Shown in pieces: positions 1-7,429 of a stretch of DNA of 11,567 bases (positions within the stretch are counted from its first letter, which is position 1; each line of letters opens with the position of its first letter). This DNA is from JBCCAG01 sp050330955 (lineage in GTDB: Bacteria > Cyanobacteriota > Cyanobacteriia > CAKZMO01), in NCBI GenBank assembly GCA_050330955.1, contig JBHJHJ010000107.1, forward strand, positions 1 to 11,567, given 5' to 3'. The notes beneath the pieces are model-generated. The model did not search any database. It saw nothing but the letters and a program-made list of their open reading frames with translations, and was not told where the DNA came from. The translations under genes and the position numbers were made by a program.

Positions 1-1058
1 AGCGGATGCTGGACAACGCCAGCGTGCAGATCTTTCGCGATCGCGCTCGGTTCATCGATCCCCACACGCAACAGGTGGGCGATTGCACCGTGACCGCGGG
101 CAAAGTGCTCATTGCGGTGGGCGGCGAGCCCACCTATCCCGAGATTCCGGGGGTTGAGCTGGCCATCACTTCAGACGATATTTTTTCACTCCCCCAGTAC
201 CCCAAGCAAATCGTCATTCTGGGCGGCGGCTACGTTGGCTGCGAATTTGCCTGCATCTTGAATGGCTTGGGATGCGAGGTGACGCAGATTATCCGGGCCG
301 ACAAAATTCAGCGGGGCTTTGACGACGATCTGCGCATGGAAATTCAGGACGCCATGGTCAAGCATGGCATTCGGCTCCTGACCGACACCGAAGACTTGAT
401 GATTGAGAAGGCAAACCACGGCGTCACGGTGAGCGTCCGCAACGCTGAAGGAGAGGACTGCATTATGGCCGATGTGGTGAGCCTGTCGGCCCTGGGACGC
501 CACCCCAACCTCCAGAACTTGGGCCTCGAAAATACCAAGGTAGAGGTGGTGAACGGGGCGATCGCCGGCAACAAGGCCGCAGAAACCACCGAACCGGATG
601 TGTATGCCGTGGGGGACTGCACCGACCGCGTCAACCTGACCCCCGTCGCTATTAACGAAGGGCGGGCGCTGTCCGACACCCTATTTGGCAACAACCCCCG
701 CCAGATGGACTACCGCAACATTCCCACCGCCGTCTTCACCTCGCCCGAAGCGGCTACGGTGGGGCTAACGGAAGCAGAAGCCCGTCAAGAATATGGCGAT
801 GGCGTTAAGGTATATCGCTCCCGCTTCCGCGCCATGTACTACACCTTGCCCAATAAAGACGAAAAGACCCTAATGAAGCTGATCGTCAATACAAACGACA
901 GCGATCGCGTTCTAGGGGCCCACATGGTGGGGGACCACGCCGCTGAGATCATCCAAGGGGTGGCGATCGCAGTGAAGATGGGAGCGACTAAGGCCGATTT
1001 TGACGCGACAGTGGGCATTCACCCCAGCTCGGCAGAAGAGTTTGTGACGATGCGGTAG
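1..1058 (+). CDS. gor: Glutathione-disulfide reductase, 5'-truncated by window edge
   Basis: Cytosolic FAD-dependent enzyme that reduces glutathione disulfide with NADPH. The reading frame is open to the left edge, and the visible part has about 350 residues from the first ATG at base 6. It shows the central NAD(P)-binding fold with GGGYVG at residues 73-78 (counted from that ATG). Arginines 97 and 103 follow, six apart, matching the two that bind the NADPH 2'-phosphate in E. coli Gor (R198 and R204). Next come the FAD-contact segment YAVGDCTDR and the dimerisation domain ending HPSSAEEFVTMR, with the catalytic His339/Glu344 pair. These correspond to H439/E444 of the 450-residue E. coli enzyme, so about 100 residues are missing, including the FAD GxGxxG and the redox-active CxxxxC. 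Dihydrolipoamide dehydrogenase and transhydrogenase are less likely, because the NADPH arginines and this C-terminus are glutathione-reductase features. Confidence 0.93.
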   Translation, partial: RMLDNASVQIFRDRARFIDPHTQQVGDCTVTAGKVLIAVGGEPTYPEIPGVELAITSDDIFSLPQYPKQIVILGGGYVGCEFACILNGLGCEVTQIIRADKIQRGFDDDLRMEIQDAMVKHGIRLLTDTEDLMIEKANHGVTVSVRNAEGEDCIMADVVSLSALGRHPNLQNLGLENTKVEVVNGAIAGNKAAETTEPDVYAVGDCTDRVNLTPVAINEGRALSDTLFGNNPRQMDYRNIPTAVFTSPEAATVGLTEAEARQEYGDGVKVYRSRFRAMYYTLPNKDEKTLMKLIVNTNDSDRVLGAHMVGDHAAEIIQGVAIAVKMGATKADFDATVGIHPSSAEEFVTMR

Positions 1059-1154
1059 CTTCCTAGAAGGTTCGATCTAACCTCTGGTTGATGTTCAAGT
1101 GAGCATGATTACTTAATGTCTTAATACTTGAGCTGTCAATGTTCCTCTAGGCCC

Positions 1155-3065
1155 ATGTCTTCAGCCGATCTTCACCGCCCGCCGTCTGACTCACCTCGGT
1201 ATCGAGGCCACTGGAAGCGGGGGGTCAAAAAGCTGCTATTGACCGCCCTATTTATTAGCACCTTAGTGCTTTGCCTTGACTTACCCGGCCCAGCCCAAGA
1301 TGTCGTCGCTCGGCTGCCCACTGTTCAAAGCTATGGCGCACCTACCCTGGCGCAGCTTTCGTTTCTCAATTCCCAGTCCTCGTCCTCCGATCAAGAGCAC
1401 GTCTCGGGCTGGGTCAAGCTAGACGGACGGCAGGTTTTCCAGGTCAGTGCCCCACAGTCCTCTCTCAAACAGCGCCAATCCCGCATCGAAACGAACCTCC
1501 AGGGCATCCGCGACGCCTATCTTCAGGCCCCTGCCCCCAATGCTGACGTAGAGGTGAAGCAAATTAGCTCCGACGGACTCCCCAGCATTTACGTCAATGG
1601 GGAGTACCTAATGACGGTGACTGAGAAAGACGCCGACGTTCAGGGAACCAGCCCTTGGGCGATCGCCGAAGAGCTGGAGGGGGAAATCCCCGAAGTCATG
1701 GAGCGGGCCAAGGCGGAGCGGCAGATTGACGCGATGCGCCGCAGCAGTATTATCGCTGGCGCCGTTATTGCTGCGGTAGCGGCGTTGGCCTGGCTACTGT
1801 CGCGCTGGAGCGCTCGGGTGCTGCGCTGGACGCTGAGAGGACTGACCAACGGACGGCCTAGCGATCGGTTTCAGGAGAGCCAGTGGCATCAGCTACGGGA
1901 TATTCAGATGCGACTTTTGCCGCTGGTGCAGGGCCTGCTGCTGGTGGGAGCACTGTTTTGGATTGCGGGGCTATTTCCCCAAACCCGAGAGCTGCAGCAG
2001 GATCTGCCTGTGTGGACCAAGATTCCCCTGCTGATTGGCATTATTCTCATCGTCGCCTACATCGGCATTCGCCTCAGCTACGCCCTGGTTGACCGCTTTG
2101 TTTCCCAGTTTACGGAAGACGAACTCTATGAGGAGGTGCCGCGTCGGGCCCAGCTGCGGGTTTCTACCATTACCAGCGTAGTTAAAAACATCGTCAACTT
2201 CATTTGGATTGTCATTGGCGCTGTCGTTGCCCTAGCCCTGACCGGTGTTGACTTGGGCGTGCTGTTGGCCAGCATCGGCGTCATTGGCTTAGCGGTATCG
2301 CTAGCCGCTAAGGGCCTGATTCAGGGGGCGGTCAACGGCTTTTTTATTATTCTGGAAGACCAGTTTGCCATCGGCGATGTGGTCAAAATTGGGGAGTTTG
2401 GCGGTTTAGTGGAAAATCTCAACCTCCGCATTACGCAGCTCCGCGATACGGAGGGTCGGCTAGTCACCATTCCCATGAGCGATGTAAAGGCGGTGGCCAA
2501 TTATTCCCTGCGCTGGTCTCGCGCCGACCTAAAGCTACCCGTGAGCTATAAAGCCAACATCGACGAGCTGCTAGAGATCACGCACGGTATCGGCCAGGAG
2601 ATGATGTCTGCCGGGGAGTGGCAAGAGCTGATATTAGAAGAGCCGTCGGTCTTAGGCGTAGAAGACTTTGGCGACAGCGCTATCATCATTCGAGTCTGGA
2701 TTAAGACTCAGCCTATGAAGCAGTGGGACGTAGCTCGGGAGTACCGCCGCCGGTTTAAGCTGGCAATGCAGGATTTAGACCACACCTCCATTCCGTTCCC
2801 GCAGCGGGATATTCACCTGTACCCTGGCCAGGAGCTGCGGGAGACCTTAGACGGGTGGCTGGAGCAGATGAGCGATCGCCCTACGGTGCAGGTGAATGGC
2901 TCGGTTGCTGAGAACGACGAGGGCAACGGCCAGCACCGAAGATCCCCAAGCCGAAAGCTGCAGCCCACGTTTAAGGGCGATGACGGCGATATCGACAGCA
3001 TTGAAGGCCCTGGCGAGAACGGTCCGGGTGAAGACGGCCCTGGGGACGAGGGCGATGGGGAGTAG
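1155..3065 (+). CDS. MscS-family mechanosensitive ion channel with periplasmic domain
   Basis: Predicted channel that opens under membrane tension to release solutes on osmotic downshock. Numbering is from the ATG at 1155 (636 residues). A signal-anchor or signal peptide lies at about 26-41. A periplasmic region follows (about 80-190), a type I regard as common in cyanobacterial MscS homologues. Hydrophobic helices lie at about 198-217, 254-274, 290-311 and 342-366. The Gly/Ala-rich pore helix is at about 367-401, followed by the MscS beta domain (segments AIGDVVKIGEFGGLVENL and RLVTIPMSDV) and a cytoplasmic alpha/beta domain to about 560. The last 19 residues repeat GPGEN/GPGED/GPGDE. A TTG at 1128 would add nine residues (SCQCSSRPM region) without a Shine-Dalgarno. 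I prefer the ATG, but its own ribosome site is also weak. It stands alone, with 96 bases to gor and 111 to trmFO. Confidence 0.9.
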   Translation: MSSADLHRPPSDSPRYRGHWKRGVKKLLLTALFISTLVLCLDLPGPAQDVVARLPTVQSYGAPTLAQLSFLNSQSSSSDQEHVSGWVKLDGRQVFQVSAPQSSLKQRQSRIETNLQGIRDAYLQAPAPNADVEVKQISSDGLPSIYVNGEYLMTVTEKDADVQGTSPWAIAEELEGEIPEVMERAKAERQIDAMRRSSIIAGAVIAAVAALAWLLSRWSARVLRWTLRGLTNGRPSDRFQESQWHQLRDIQMRLLPLVQGLLLVGALFWIAGLFPQTRELQQDLPVWTKIPLLIGIILIVAYIGIRLSYALVDRFVSQFTEDELYEEVPRRAQLRVSTITSVVKNIVNFIWIVIGAVVALALTGVDLGVLLASIGVIGLAVSLAAKGLIQGAVNGFFIILEDQFAIGDVVKIGEFGGLVENLNLRITQLRDTEGRLVTIPMSDVKAVANYSLRWSRADLKLPVSYKANIDELLEITHGIGQEMMSAGEWQELILEEPSVLGVEDFGDSAIIIRVWIKTQPMKQWDVAREYRRRFKLAMQDLDHTSIPFPQRDIHLYPGQELRETLDGWLEQMSDRPTVQVNGSVAENDEGNGQHRRSPSRKLQPTFKGDDGDIDSIEGPGENGPGEDGPGDEGDGE

Positions 3066-3176
3066 ACCTTGTCGAATCGGCTTTGCCTTTTAGCTCAGAC
3101 GCTAAGATGATATAGCGAATGCTCTAGGCATTAGAACAAACACTGTGGTATTTGAAGCAGCGGGATAAGATTCACT

Positions 3177-4565
3177 ATGGCGAAGCCCATTCACGTCATC
3201 GGCGGTGGCCTTGCCGGAACCGAAGCCGCCTGGCAGGTGGCCCAAGCAGGCGTCCCCGTCGTCCTGCACGAAATGCGTCCCCAGCGCCTCAGTCCAGCCC
3301 ATCACACTGAGCACCTCGCCGAGCTGGTGTGCAGCAACTCCTTCGGGGCCCAGTCGAGCGATCGCGCCTCAGGCTTACTTCACGAAGAGCTGCGGCGGCT
3401 GGGCTCCATTGTGATTGGGAAAGCCGACGAATACCGGGTCCCGGCGGGCGGGGCGCTGGCGGTGGATCGGGCGGTATTTAGCGCCGAGCTGACCCACACC
3501 CTGGCCGATCACCCGCTGATCGAGCTGCGGCGCGATGAGGTTCACCGCATCCCCGATGACGGCGTTGTGGTGCTCACCACCGGGCCCCTCACCACCCCAA
3601 CCCTGGCCCAAGACCTGCAGCGGTTCACCGGCCTGGAATACATGAGCTTTTTCGACGCCGCCAGCCCCATTGTCGTCGGGGAAAGCATCGACCGCGACGT
3701 GGCCTTTTTGGCCTCCCGCTACGATCGGGGTGAAGCCGCCTACCTCAACTGCCCCATGGACCAAGGGCGATACCTCGCCTTTCGGGAGGCGCTGTGCGCA
3801 GCGGAGCAAGCCGAGCTCAAGGACTTTGAGCTGGAAACCGCCAAGTTCTTTGAGGGCTGTCTGCCCATTGAGGAGATGGCCCGCCGGGGCGAAGACACCA
3901 TGCGCTACGGACCGCTGAAACCCGTGGGCCTGTTCGACGCCCGCCACGGCGACTTCCGCGCCCCCGAAAACCGCCACCTGCGTCCCTATGCCGTCGTGCA
4001 GCTGCGGCAGGAGGACAAGGCGGGGCAGCTGTGGAATATGGTGGGCTTTCAGACCAATCTGCGCTGGGGAGAGCAAAAGCGAGTATTCCGCATGATTCCC
4101 GGCTTGGAGAATGCCGAGTTTGTACGCATGGGGGTGATGCACCGCAACACCTTCATCAACTCACCTCAGCTTTTAGCGTCAACTCTGCAGTTTCGCGATC
4201 GCCCCACCCTACTGGCGGCAGGCCAGCTTGTGGGCACGGAGGGCTACACTGCTGCAGCGGCGGGGGGCTGGCTAGCGGGCACCAACGCGGCTCGGGTGGT
4301 GCGGGGTCTTACTCCCCTTTCCCTCCCCGATACCACCATGATGGGGGCGCTGTTCGGGTTCATTAGCTCAGCGGAGCCGAAGCACTTTCAGCCCATGCCC
4401 CCCAACTTTGGCATTATTCCCGGGCTGCCGCAGCGGGTGCGCAAGAAGCAGGAACGCTACGGTAGGTACCGCGATCGCGCCCTAGAGGATTTGGTGACTT
4501 GGACCCGGAACCACGGCCTACCCCTATCTGCCGCTCAGCCTGCGGCGGTGCCCACAGCAAGCTAG
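3177..4565 (+). CDS. trmFO: Methylenetetrahydrofolate--tRNA-(uracil-54-C5)-methyltransferase
   Basis: Flavoprotein that makes m5U54 in the T-loop of tRNA, with 5,10-methylenetetrahydrofolate as carbon donor and FADH2/NAD(P)H as reductant. The 462-residue product has an N-terminal FAD dinucleotide fold (HVIGGGLAGTEAAW, residues 6-19) and the TrmFO motif LVCSNSFGA with Cys52. FFEGCLPIEEMA carries Cys228. These match the two functional cysteines of B. subtilis TrmFO (C53 and C226). The segment MRYGPLKPVGL and the C-terminal MGALFGFISSAEPKHFQPM are also family signatures. The ATG at 3177 sits directly before the FAD motif; the leader has only a weak GGGA. A 5-bp hairpin (AATGC/GCATT, 3118-3132) lies in the 111-base leader. 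The gene converges on lspA with only 13 bases between stop codons. Confidence 0.96.
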   Translation: MAKPIHVIGGGLAGTEAAWQVAQAGVPVVLHEMRPQRLSPAHHTEHLAELVCSNSFGAQSSDRASGLLHEELRRLGSIVIGKADEYRVPAGGALAVDRAVFSAELTHTLADHPLIELRRDEVHRIPDDGVVVLTTGPLTTPTLAQDLQRFTGLEYMSFFDAASPIVVGESIDRDVAFLASRYDRGEAAYLNCPMDQGRYLAFREALCAAEQAELKDFELETAKFFEGCLPIEEMARRGEDTMRYGPLKPVGLFDARHGDFRAPENRHLRPYAVVQLRQEDKAGQLWNMVGFQTNLRWGEQKRVFRMIPGLENAEFVRMGVMHRNTFINSPQLLASTLQFRDRPTLLAAGQLVGTEGYTAAAAGGWLAGTNAARVVRGLTPLSLPDTTMMGALFGFISSAEPKHFQPMPPNFGIIPGLPQRVRKKQERYGRYRDRALEDLVTWTRNHGLPLSAAQPAAVPTAS

Positions 4566-4578
4566 GCTAAGCGGCATA

Positions 4579-5061
4579 TCAAGACGGGCGATCGGTACGG
4601 TTAGAGGGTCCAGATTGCCAAAATGCGGTGATCAGCAGGCAGGCAATACCAAGGTTGATGAACACGTCGGCTAGATTGAAAATCGGAAACCGAATCAGCC
4701 GGAAGTCTAGAAAGTCCACCACCGCGCCGCTGGCGAACCGATCGATTCCGTTGCCCAGCGCCCCTCCTAAGATAAAGCCAAAGCCCCACTGCTCCCAGAG
4801 CGTCATTGGCGGCCCCAGCAGCGCTAAGGCCATTAGCCCTAAGCTCACAATTAGCGACAGCCACCGCAGCCAGCCGCCGCTGTTGCTAAACAGACTGAAG
4901 GCAGCACCAGTATTGAGCACGTAGGTGAAGTGAAACACCTCTTCCCATAGGGGAATCGTCTCCTGGAGCCTCATACCCTGTACCACCCAGTACTTGGTGA
5001 GCTGGTCTAGGGCGATCGCGATCGCTGCAGCAATCCAAAACAAACGATTCTTAAACGGCAT
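4579..5061 (-). CDS. lspA: Lipoprotein signal peptidase (signal peptidase II)
   Basis: Inner-membrane aspartic protease that removes signal peptides from diacylglyceryl-modified prolipoproteins. From the ATG at 5061 the product is 160 residues, close to E. coli LspA (164). Four hydrophobic helices lie at about 7-26, 65-83, 92-105 and 133-148. The conserved blocks are present: DQLTKYWV (19-26), YVLNTGAAFSLF (47-58), GALGNGIDRF (100-109), GAVVDF with catalytic Asp116, and FNLADVFINLG with catalytic Asp132. The frame stays open to 5127, but that longer start would overlap the end of bioY and add 22 residues unlike the family, so I use 5061. No clear Shine-Dalgarno is visible. It lies 31 bases downstream of bioY on the same strand, so co-transcription is likely. 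Confidence 0.95.
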   Translation of the reverse strand: MPFKNRLFWIAAAIAIALDQLTKYWVVQGMRLQETIPLWEEVFHFTYVLNTGAAFSLFSNSGGWLRWLSLIVSLGLMALALLGPPMTLWEQWGFGFILGGALGNGIDRFASGAVVDFLDFRLIRFPIFNLADVFINLGIACLLITAFWQSGPSNRTDRPS

Positions 5062-5092
5062 TGCGGAGAGGGTCACGGGGCCAAATGCAGTA

Positions 5093-5677
5093 TTAGTACA
5101 GTAGAAGATGGCGCAGGAAAAAGGCAATCACCGCGACAGCGCACACCAGAACAAGCTGCCCCGGCAGCGGAATGAGGGAATAGTGAATCACCATGCGCAG
5201 CAGCGACCCTAGGCCTGTGCCGCTCCAGTTTACCGCGTGGGCGATGGCAAGGTAGCTCAGCCCCGCCGCATGGATGGTGAACAGCCCACACAGATTACTA
5301 AAGGCAATGGACTCTAAGCGGCGGGGAAGTTGAAAGGCTAGCCAGCCGCAAATCCAAGCCGCAGGGACAAAGCCTAGGAGGTAGCCAAAGGTGGGATGAA
5401 AGACATAGCCTGGCCCGCCCCCGTTGGTGAACACGTTGAACCAGGTTAGCCCCAAAAGTAGGTAAGCAATCTGAGAAATCGCCGCGGCGTTGCGTCCGCC
5501 TAGGCTGCCAATCAGCAGCACTGCGCCCACCTGCCACGTCACCCGTAGCGATAGCACTGGAATGGAGGGATTAAACCAGTTGAGCGGAACCCCAGCCATG
5601 GAGGCTTCCAAGAACGTACCGCCTATGGTCAACAGCAGACCAATCAGAGCCCATAGCAGGTCAATGGGAGAGAACAC
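5093..5677 (-). CDS. bioY: Biotin transporter BioY (ECF S component)
   Basis: Membrane protein that binds biotin; with an ECF energising module (ATPases plus T component) it imports the vitamin. The 194-residue product is almost wholly hydrophobic, with about six segments. It carries the BioY hallmark in the middle: GGGPGYVFHPTFGYLLGF (about 86-103), then AAWICGWLA. An earlier stretch QVGAVLLIGSLGGRNAA (about 49-65) also fits the family. The start is a GTG at 5677; an in-frame stop lies 14 codons further upstream and no ATG lies between, so GTG is the best choice although its ribosome site is poor. No bioM, bioN or ECF genes are in the window, so it is either solitary or uses a shared module encoded elsewhere. 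It sits between tRNA-Arg and lspA on the same strand. Confidence 0.92.
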   Translation of the reverse strand: MFSPIDLLWALIGLLLTIGGTFLEASMAGVPLNWFNPSIPVLSLRVTWQVGAVLLIGSLGGRNAAAISQIAYLLLGLTWFNVFTNGGGPGYVFHPTFGYLLGFVPAAWICGWLAFQLPRRLESIAFSNLCGLFTIHAAGLSYLAIAHAVNWSGTGLGSLLRMVIHYSLIPLPGQLVLVCAVAVIAFFLRHLLLY

Positions 5678-5722
5678 AGCGACAAAATCAGTATTGGTAC
5701 TCTCCAGGGTAGCGGTAAATCA

Positions 5723-5735
5723 CTTCGGACCGAAG
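5723..5735. promoter_or_regulatory. Perfect dyad CTTCGG-A-CCGAAG upstream of bioY
   Basis: A 13-base perfect inverted repeat with a single central base lies about 45 bases upstream of the bioY GTG, in the 121-base gap between tRNA-Arg and bioY. The shape suits a dimeric repressor site. It does not match the BirA, BioR or BioQ operators I know. As RNA it could form only a 4-bp stem with a 5-base loop. A regulatory role is inference. Confidence 0.3.
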
Positions 5736-5798
5736 CCCCAGCAGGCAAAAACCAAACTGGATCAGGCGAGGCCCAAAACCACCACAGGTTAAACTGAA

Positions 5799-5871
5799 CG
5801 AGCATGGAGGGATTCGAACCCCCGACCCTCAGAACCGGAATCTGATGCTCTATCCACTGAGCTACATGCCC
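5799..5871 (-). tRNA. trnR-CCG: tRNA-Arg (anticodon CCG)
   Basis: The minus strand folds into a complete 73-base cloverleaf. The acceptor stem GGGCATG pairs with CATGCTC (one G-U). The D-arm is GCTC/GAGC with loop AGTGGATA, and the anticodon arm is TCAGA/TCTGA with loop TTCCGGT. There is a 5-base variable loop, and the T-arm is GGGGG/CCCTC with loop TTCGAAT. The anticodon CCG (bases 5838-5836) reads the arginine codon CGG. A20 in the D-loop and C35 in the anticodon are known arginine identity elements, and the discriminator base is G. No CCA is encoded, which is usual in cyanobacteria, so the end must be added by nucleotidyltransferase. It lies upstream of bioY and lspA on the same strand. 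Confidence 0.97.
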
Positions 5872-5906
5872 TAACGCGCTGGCTGGATTAGGCCAACTCT
5901 GCTGCG

Positions 5907-5915
5907 AGTATAGCA
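5907..5915 (-). promoter_or_regulatory. Extended -10 promoter element for tRNA-Arg
   Basis: The minus strand reads TGCTATACT, an extended -10 box (TGn plus TATACT, five of six matches to TATAAT). It ends about 35 bases before the mature 5' end of the tRNA, leaving a leader of roughly 29 bases. No good -35 hexamer is seen at the usual distance, which extended -10 promoters can tolerate. The call rests on motif and position only. Confidence 0.45.
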
Positions 5916-6010
5916 CCTCTGTCTTGGTTATGGCGCGGTTATGGCTTGGCTAGGACGTGAGGGACTAACGCCCCACAGCGTCTGTCTTCAATCCCCGCCT
6001 TTCGCGGGCG

Positions 6011-6055
6011 ATCGCCTTCCCGCCAATCGCCTTTACACCAATCGCCCTTAACCCT
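6011..6055. repeat. Three-copy 15-bp degenerate tandem repeat
   Basis: ATCGCC recurs at 6011, 6026 and 6041, exactly 15 bases apart. The 15-base units read ATCGCCTTCCCGCCA, ATCGCCTTTACACCA and ATCGCCCTTAACCCT. The first overlaps a HIP1 palindrome (GCGATCGC). The array ends 27 bases before the phosphatase ATG. Short repeats of this kind are common between cyanobacterial genes, and no function is evident. It explains the repeated KGDW peptide in a spurious minus-strand frame. Confidence 0.75.
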
Positions 6056-6082
6056 ATCCGTCGCGAAAAACGCCAACTCACC

Positions 6083-6568
6083 ATGCCTTACAAAATTCTG
6101 TTTGTCTGCCTCGGCAACATCTGCCGATCGCCTTCTGCTGAAGGAATCATGAATCACCTGATTCAAGAGCAGGGCCTACAGGGCAAAATTCAGTGCGACT
6201 CTGCAGGCACCTCTAGCTACCACGTTGGCAGCGCCCCCGACAGCCGCATGACTCTGGCGGCTAAGCAGCGAGGCATTGCCCTTTCAGGCCGGGCGCGCCA
6301 GTTCACCGCTGAAGACTTCGACGCTTTTGATCTCATTGTCGCCATGGACCAGGCCAACTACCGCGACATCCTGCGAATGGATCCAAACGAGACCCACAGT
6401 GAAAAGGTGCGGCAGATGTGCGAGTTTGCCTCACAGCACAGTGACCCAGAAGTCCCTGATCCCTACTACGGGGGAAGTGACGGGTTCAGTCACGTAGTGG
6501 ACCTGCTGCTGGATGCGTGCCAGGGATTACTCACCCACATCAAACAAACCGCGAGCCGCCCAGACTAA
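6083..6568 (+). CDS. Low-molecular-weight protein-tyrosine phosphatase
   Basis: Cytosolic phosphatase that hydrolyses phosphotyrosine through a phosphocysteine intermediate. The 161-residue product, typical for the family, begins with the P-loop VCLGNICRSPSAEG (residues 8-21), a CX5RS motif with nucleophile Cys9 and Arg15. The general-acid loop VPDPYYGG holds Asp126 followed by Tyr128-Tyr129, and SAGTSSYHVG (40-49) is another conserved stretch. The family includes Synechocystis Slr0328. The ATG at 6083 lies directly before the P-loop strand; no Shine-Dalgarno is visible. Upstream is 211 bases without a gene, containing the 15-bp repeat. Downstream it converges on the response regulator with 15 bases between stops. 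No tyrosine kinase or polysaccharide-export gene is adjacent, so its substrate cannot be inferred. Confidence 0.94.
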   Translation: MPYKILFVCLGNICRSPSAEGIMNHLIQEQGLQGKIQCDSAGTSSYHVGSAPDSRMTLAAKQRGIALSGRARQFTAEDFDAFDLIVAMDQANYRDILRMDPNETHSEKVRQMCEFASQHSDPEVPDPYYGGSDGFSHVVDLLLDACQGLLTHIKQTASRPD

Positions 6569-6583
6569 TTTAGACCAAGTGAG

Positions 6584-7252
6584 CTAGATCAGGTGATGAT
6601 CGATGGCAAACCGAACCAGTTCGGCGCGGTTGCTCACCTCCGTCTTACGCAGCAGACTGCTAACATATTTTTCAATAGTGCGGGCGCTGAGGTGGAGGGC
6701 TTCACCGATCTGGGCGTTGGACAGGCCTTCCGTGAGGAAATCTAGGACCTCTTGCTCCCGGGACGTCAGGCTGATGGCAGCTTCAGCGGAAGTTGGGATC
6801 GGGGCCGGGTGAACCGCCTCATCGGCTGCGGCAGCAGGCTGGGACTGATGACGCTGGAGCTGTATGGCCGCTTGAATGAGCTGCGATCGCTCCAGCAGGT
6901 TGCGTACCACCGCCTTGAGTTCTTTTAGCTCGAAGGGCTTAGGCAAGTAGACATCGCATCCGGTTTCGTACCCCCGGACGCGCTCTGCCGTGGTTGTCCG
7001 CTCAGTTAAAAAGACGATGGGCAAAAGACGAAACTCGGGCTGACGGCGCACCTGCTGAATGAACTCGTACCCGGTCATGCGCGGCATGGCGATATCGGCG
7101 ATGACAAGGTGGGGCTGATATTGCTTGATTTTTCCCAAAGCATCTTTGCCGTCTTTCGCCTCAACGGTGAGGTATCCCGACATCTGTAGACAGTCCGCAA
7201 CGGCCATCCGAATACCAACATCGTCATCCACAACTAATATCGTTAGGGCCAT
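6584..7252 (-). CDS. NarL/FixJ-type response regulator (receiver plus LuxR HTH)
   Basis: DNA-binding response regulator controlled by a histidine kinase. From the ATG at 7252 the product is 222 residues. The receiver domain (about 1-122) has the acidic pocket D9-D11, phospho-acceptor Asp53 (VIADIAMP), Thr83 and the conserved Lys105 in LPKPF. A Pro/Ala/Gln-rich linker (about 133-160) leads to a LuxR-type helix-turn-helix (162-222) with LTSREQEVLDFLTEGLSNAQIG and LSARTIEKYVSSLLRKT. The frame stays open to 7333, but ALTILVVDDD directly after the ATG is the canonical receiver start, and GGAGA (minus strand, 7266-7262) lies nine bases before it. The sequence style resembles cyanobacterial Rre1/Ycf29 regulators, but I cannot confirm orthology. 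No kinase is adjacent. Confidence 0.93.
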   Translation of the reverse strand: MALTILVVDDDVGIRMAVADCLQMSGYLTVEAKDGKDALGKIKQYQPHLVIADIAMPRMTGYEFIQQVRRQPEFRLLPIVFLTERTTTAERVRGYETGCDVYLPKPFELKELKAVVRNLLERSQLIQAAIQLQRHQSQPAAAADEAVHPAPIPTSAEAAISLTSREQEVLDFLTEGLSNAQIGEALHLSARTIEKYVSSLLRKTEVSNRAELVRFAIDHHLI

Positions 7253-7403
7253 GCTTGACAGTCTCCAACCTAGCTTGGGGCAAGGCAGTAAAAATGTGGC
7301 GAAAAGTAGGCTAGTTTCCTTCCGGCTTGCCATACCGTTATTCCCACACCGCTATTCTAAAGCCTGTCTCCGTGCGTCTTCTGCGCAGTATTTTAGGGCG
7401 GCC

Positions 7404-7429
7404 CGCCCAGAGTCACCGCCCAGAATCAC
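7404..7429. repeat. 13-bp tandem repeat, two copies
   Basis: CGCCCAGAGTCAC (7404-7416) is followed at once by CGCCCAGAATCAC (7417-7429), one mismatch in 13. The left copy shares bases with the dyad GGGCGG-C-CCGCCC at 7396-7408. It lies about 150 bases upstream of the response regulator start. A direct-repeat binding site for a regulator is possible but unproven. Confidence 0.6.

Noticed and set aside
1068..1083. Terminator after gor: AGGTT-cgatct-AACCT
   Set aside because: Only a 5-bp AT-containing stem with no T-run; too weak to call.
3375..4142. Minus-strand open frame of 255 codons
   Set aside because: It lies wholly inside trmFO on the other strand, with no recognisable domain and composition expected from a GC-rich antisense shadow.
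5644..5916. Minus-strand open frame of 90 codons containing AQWIEHQIPVLRVGGSNPS
   Set aside because: This peptide is the translation of the tRNA-Arg gene itself, a well-known kind of false protein. Its start region and tail run through tRNA flanks and bioY.
5939..6166. Minus-strand 75-codon frame with KGDWCKGDWREGD
   Set aside because: The repeated peptide is produced by the 15-bp DNA repeat, and the frame overlaps the well-supported phosphatase start.
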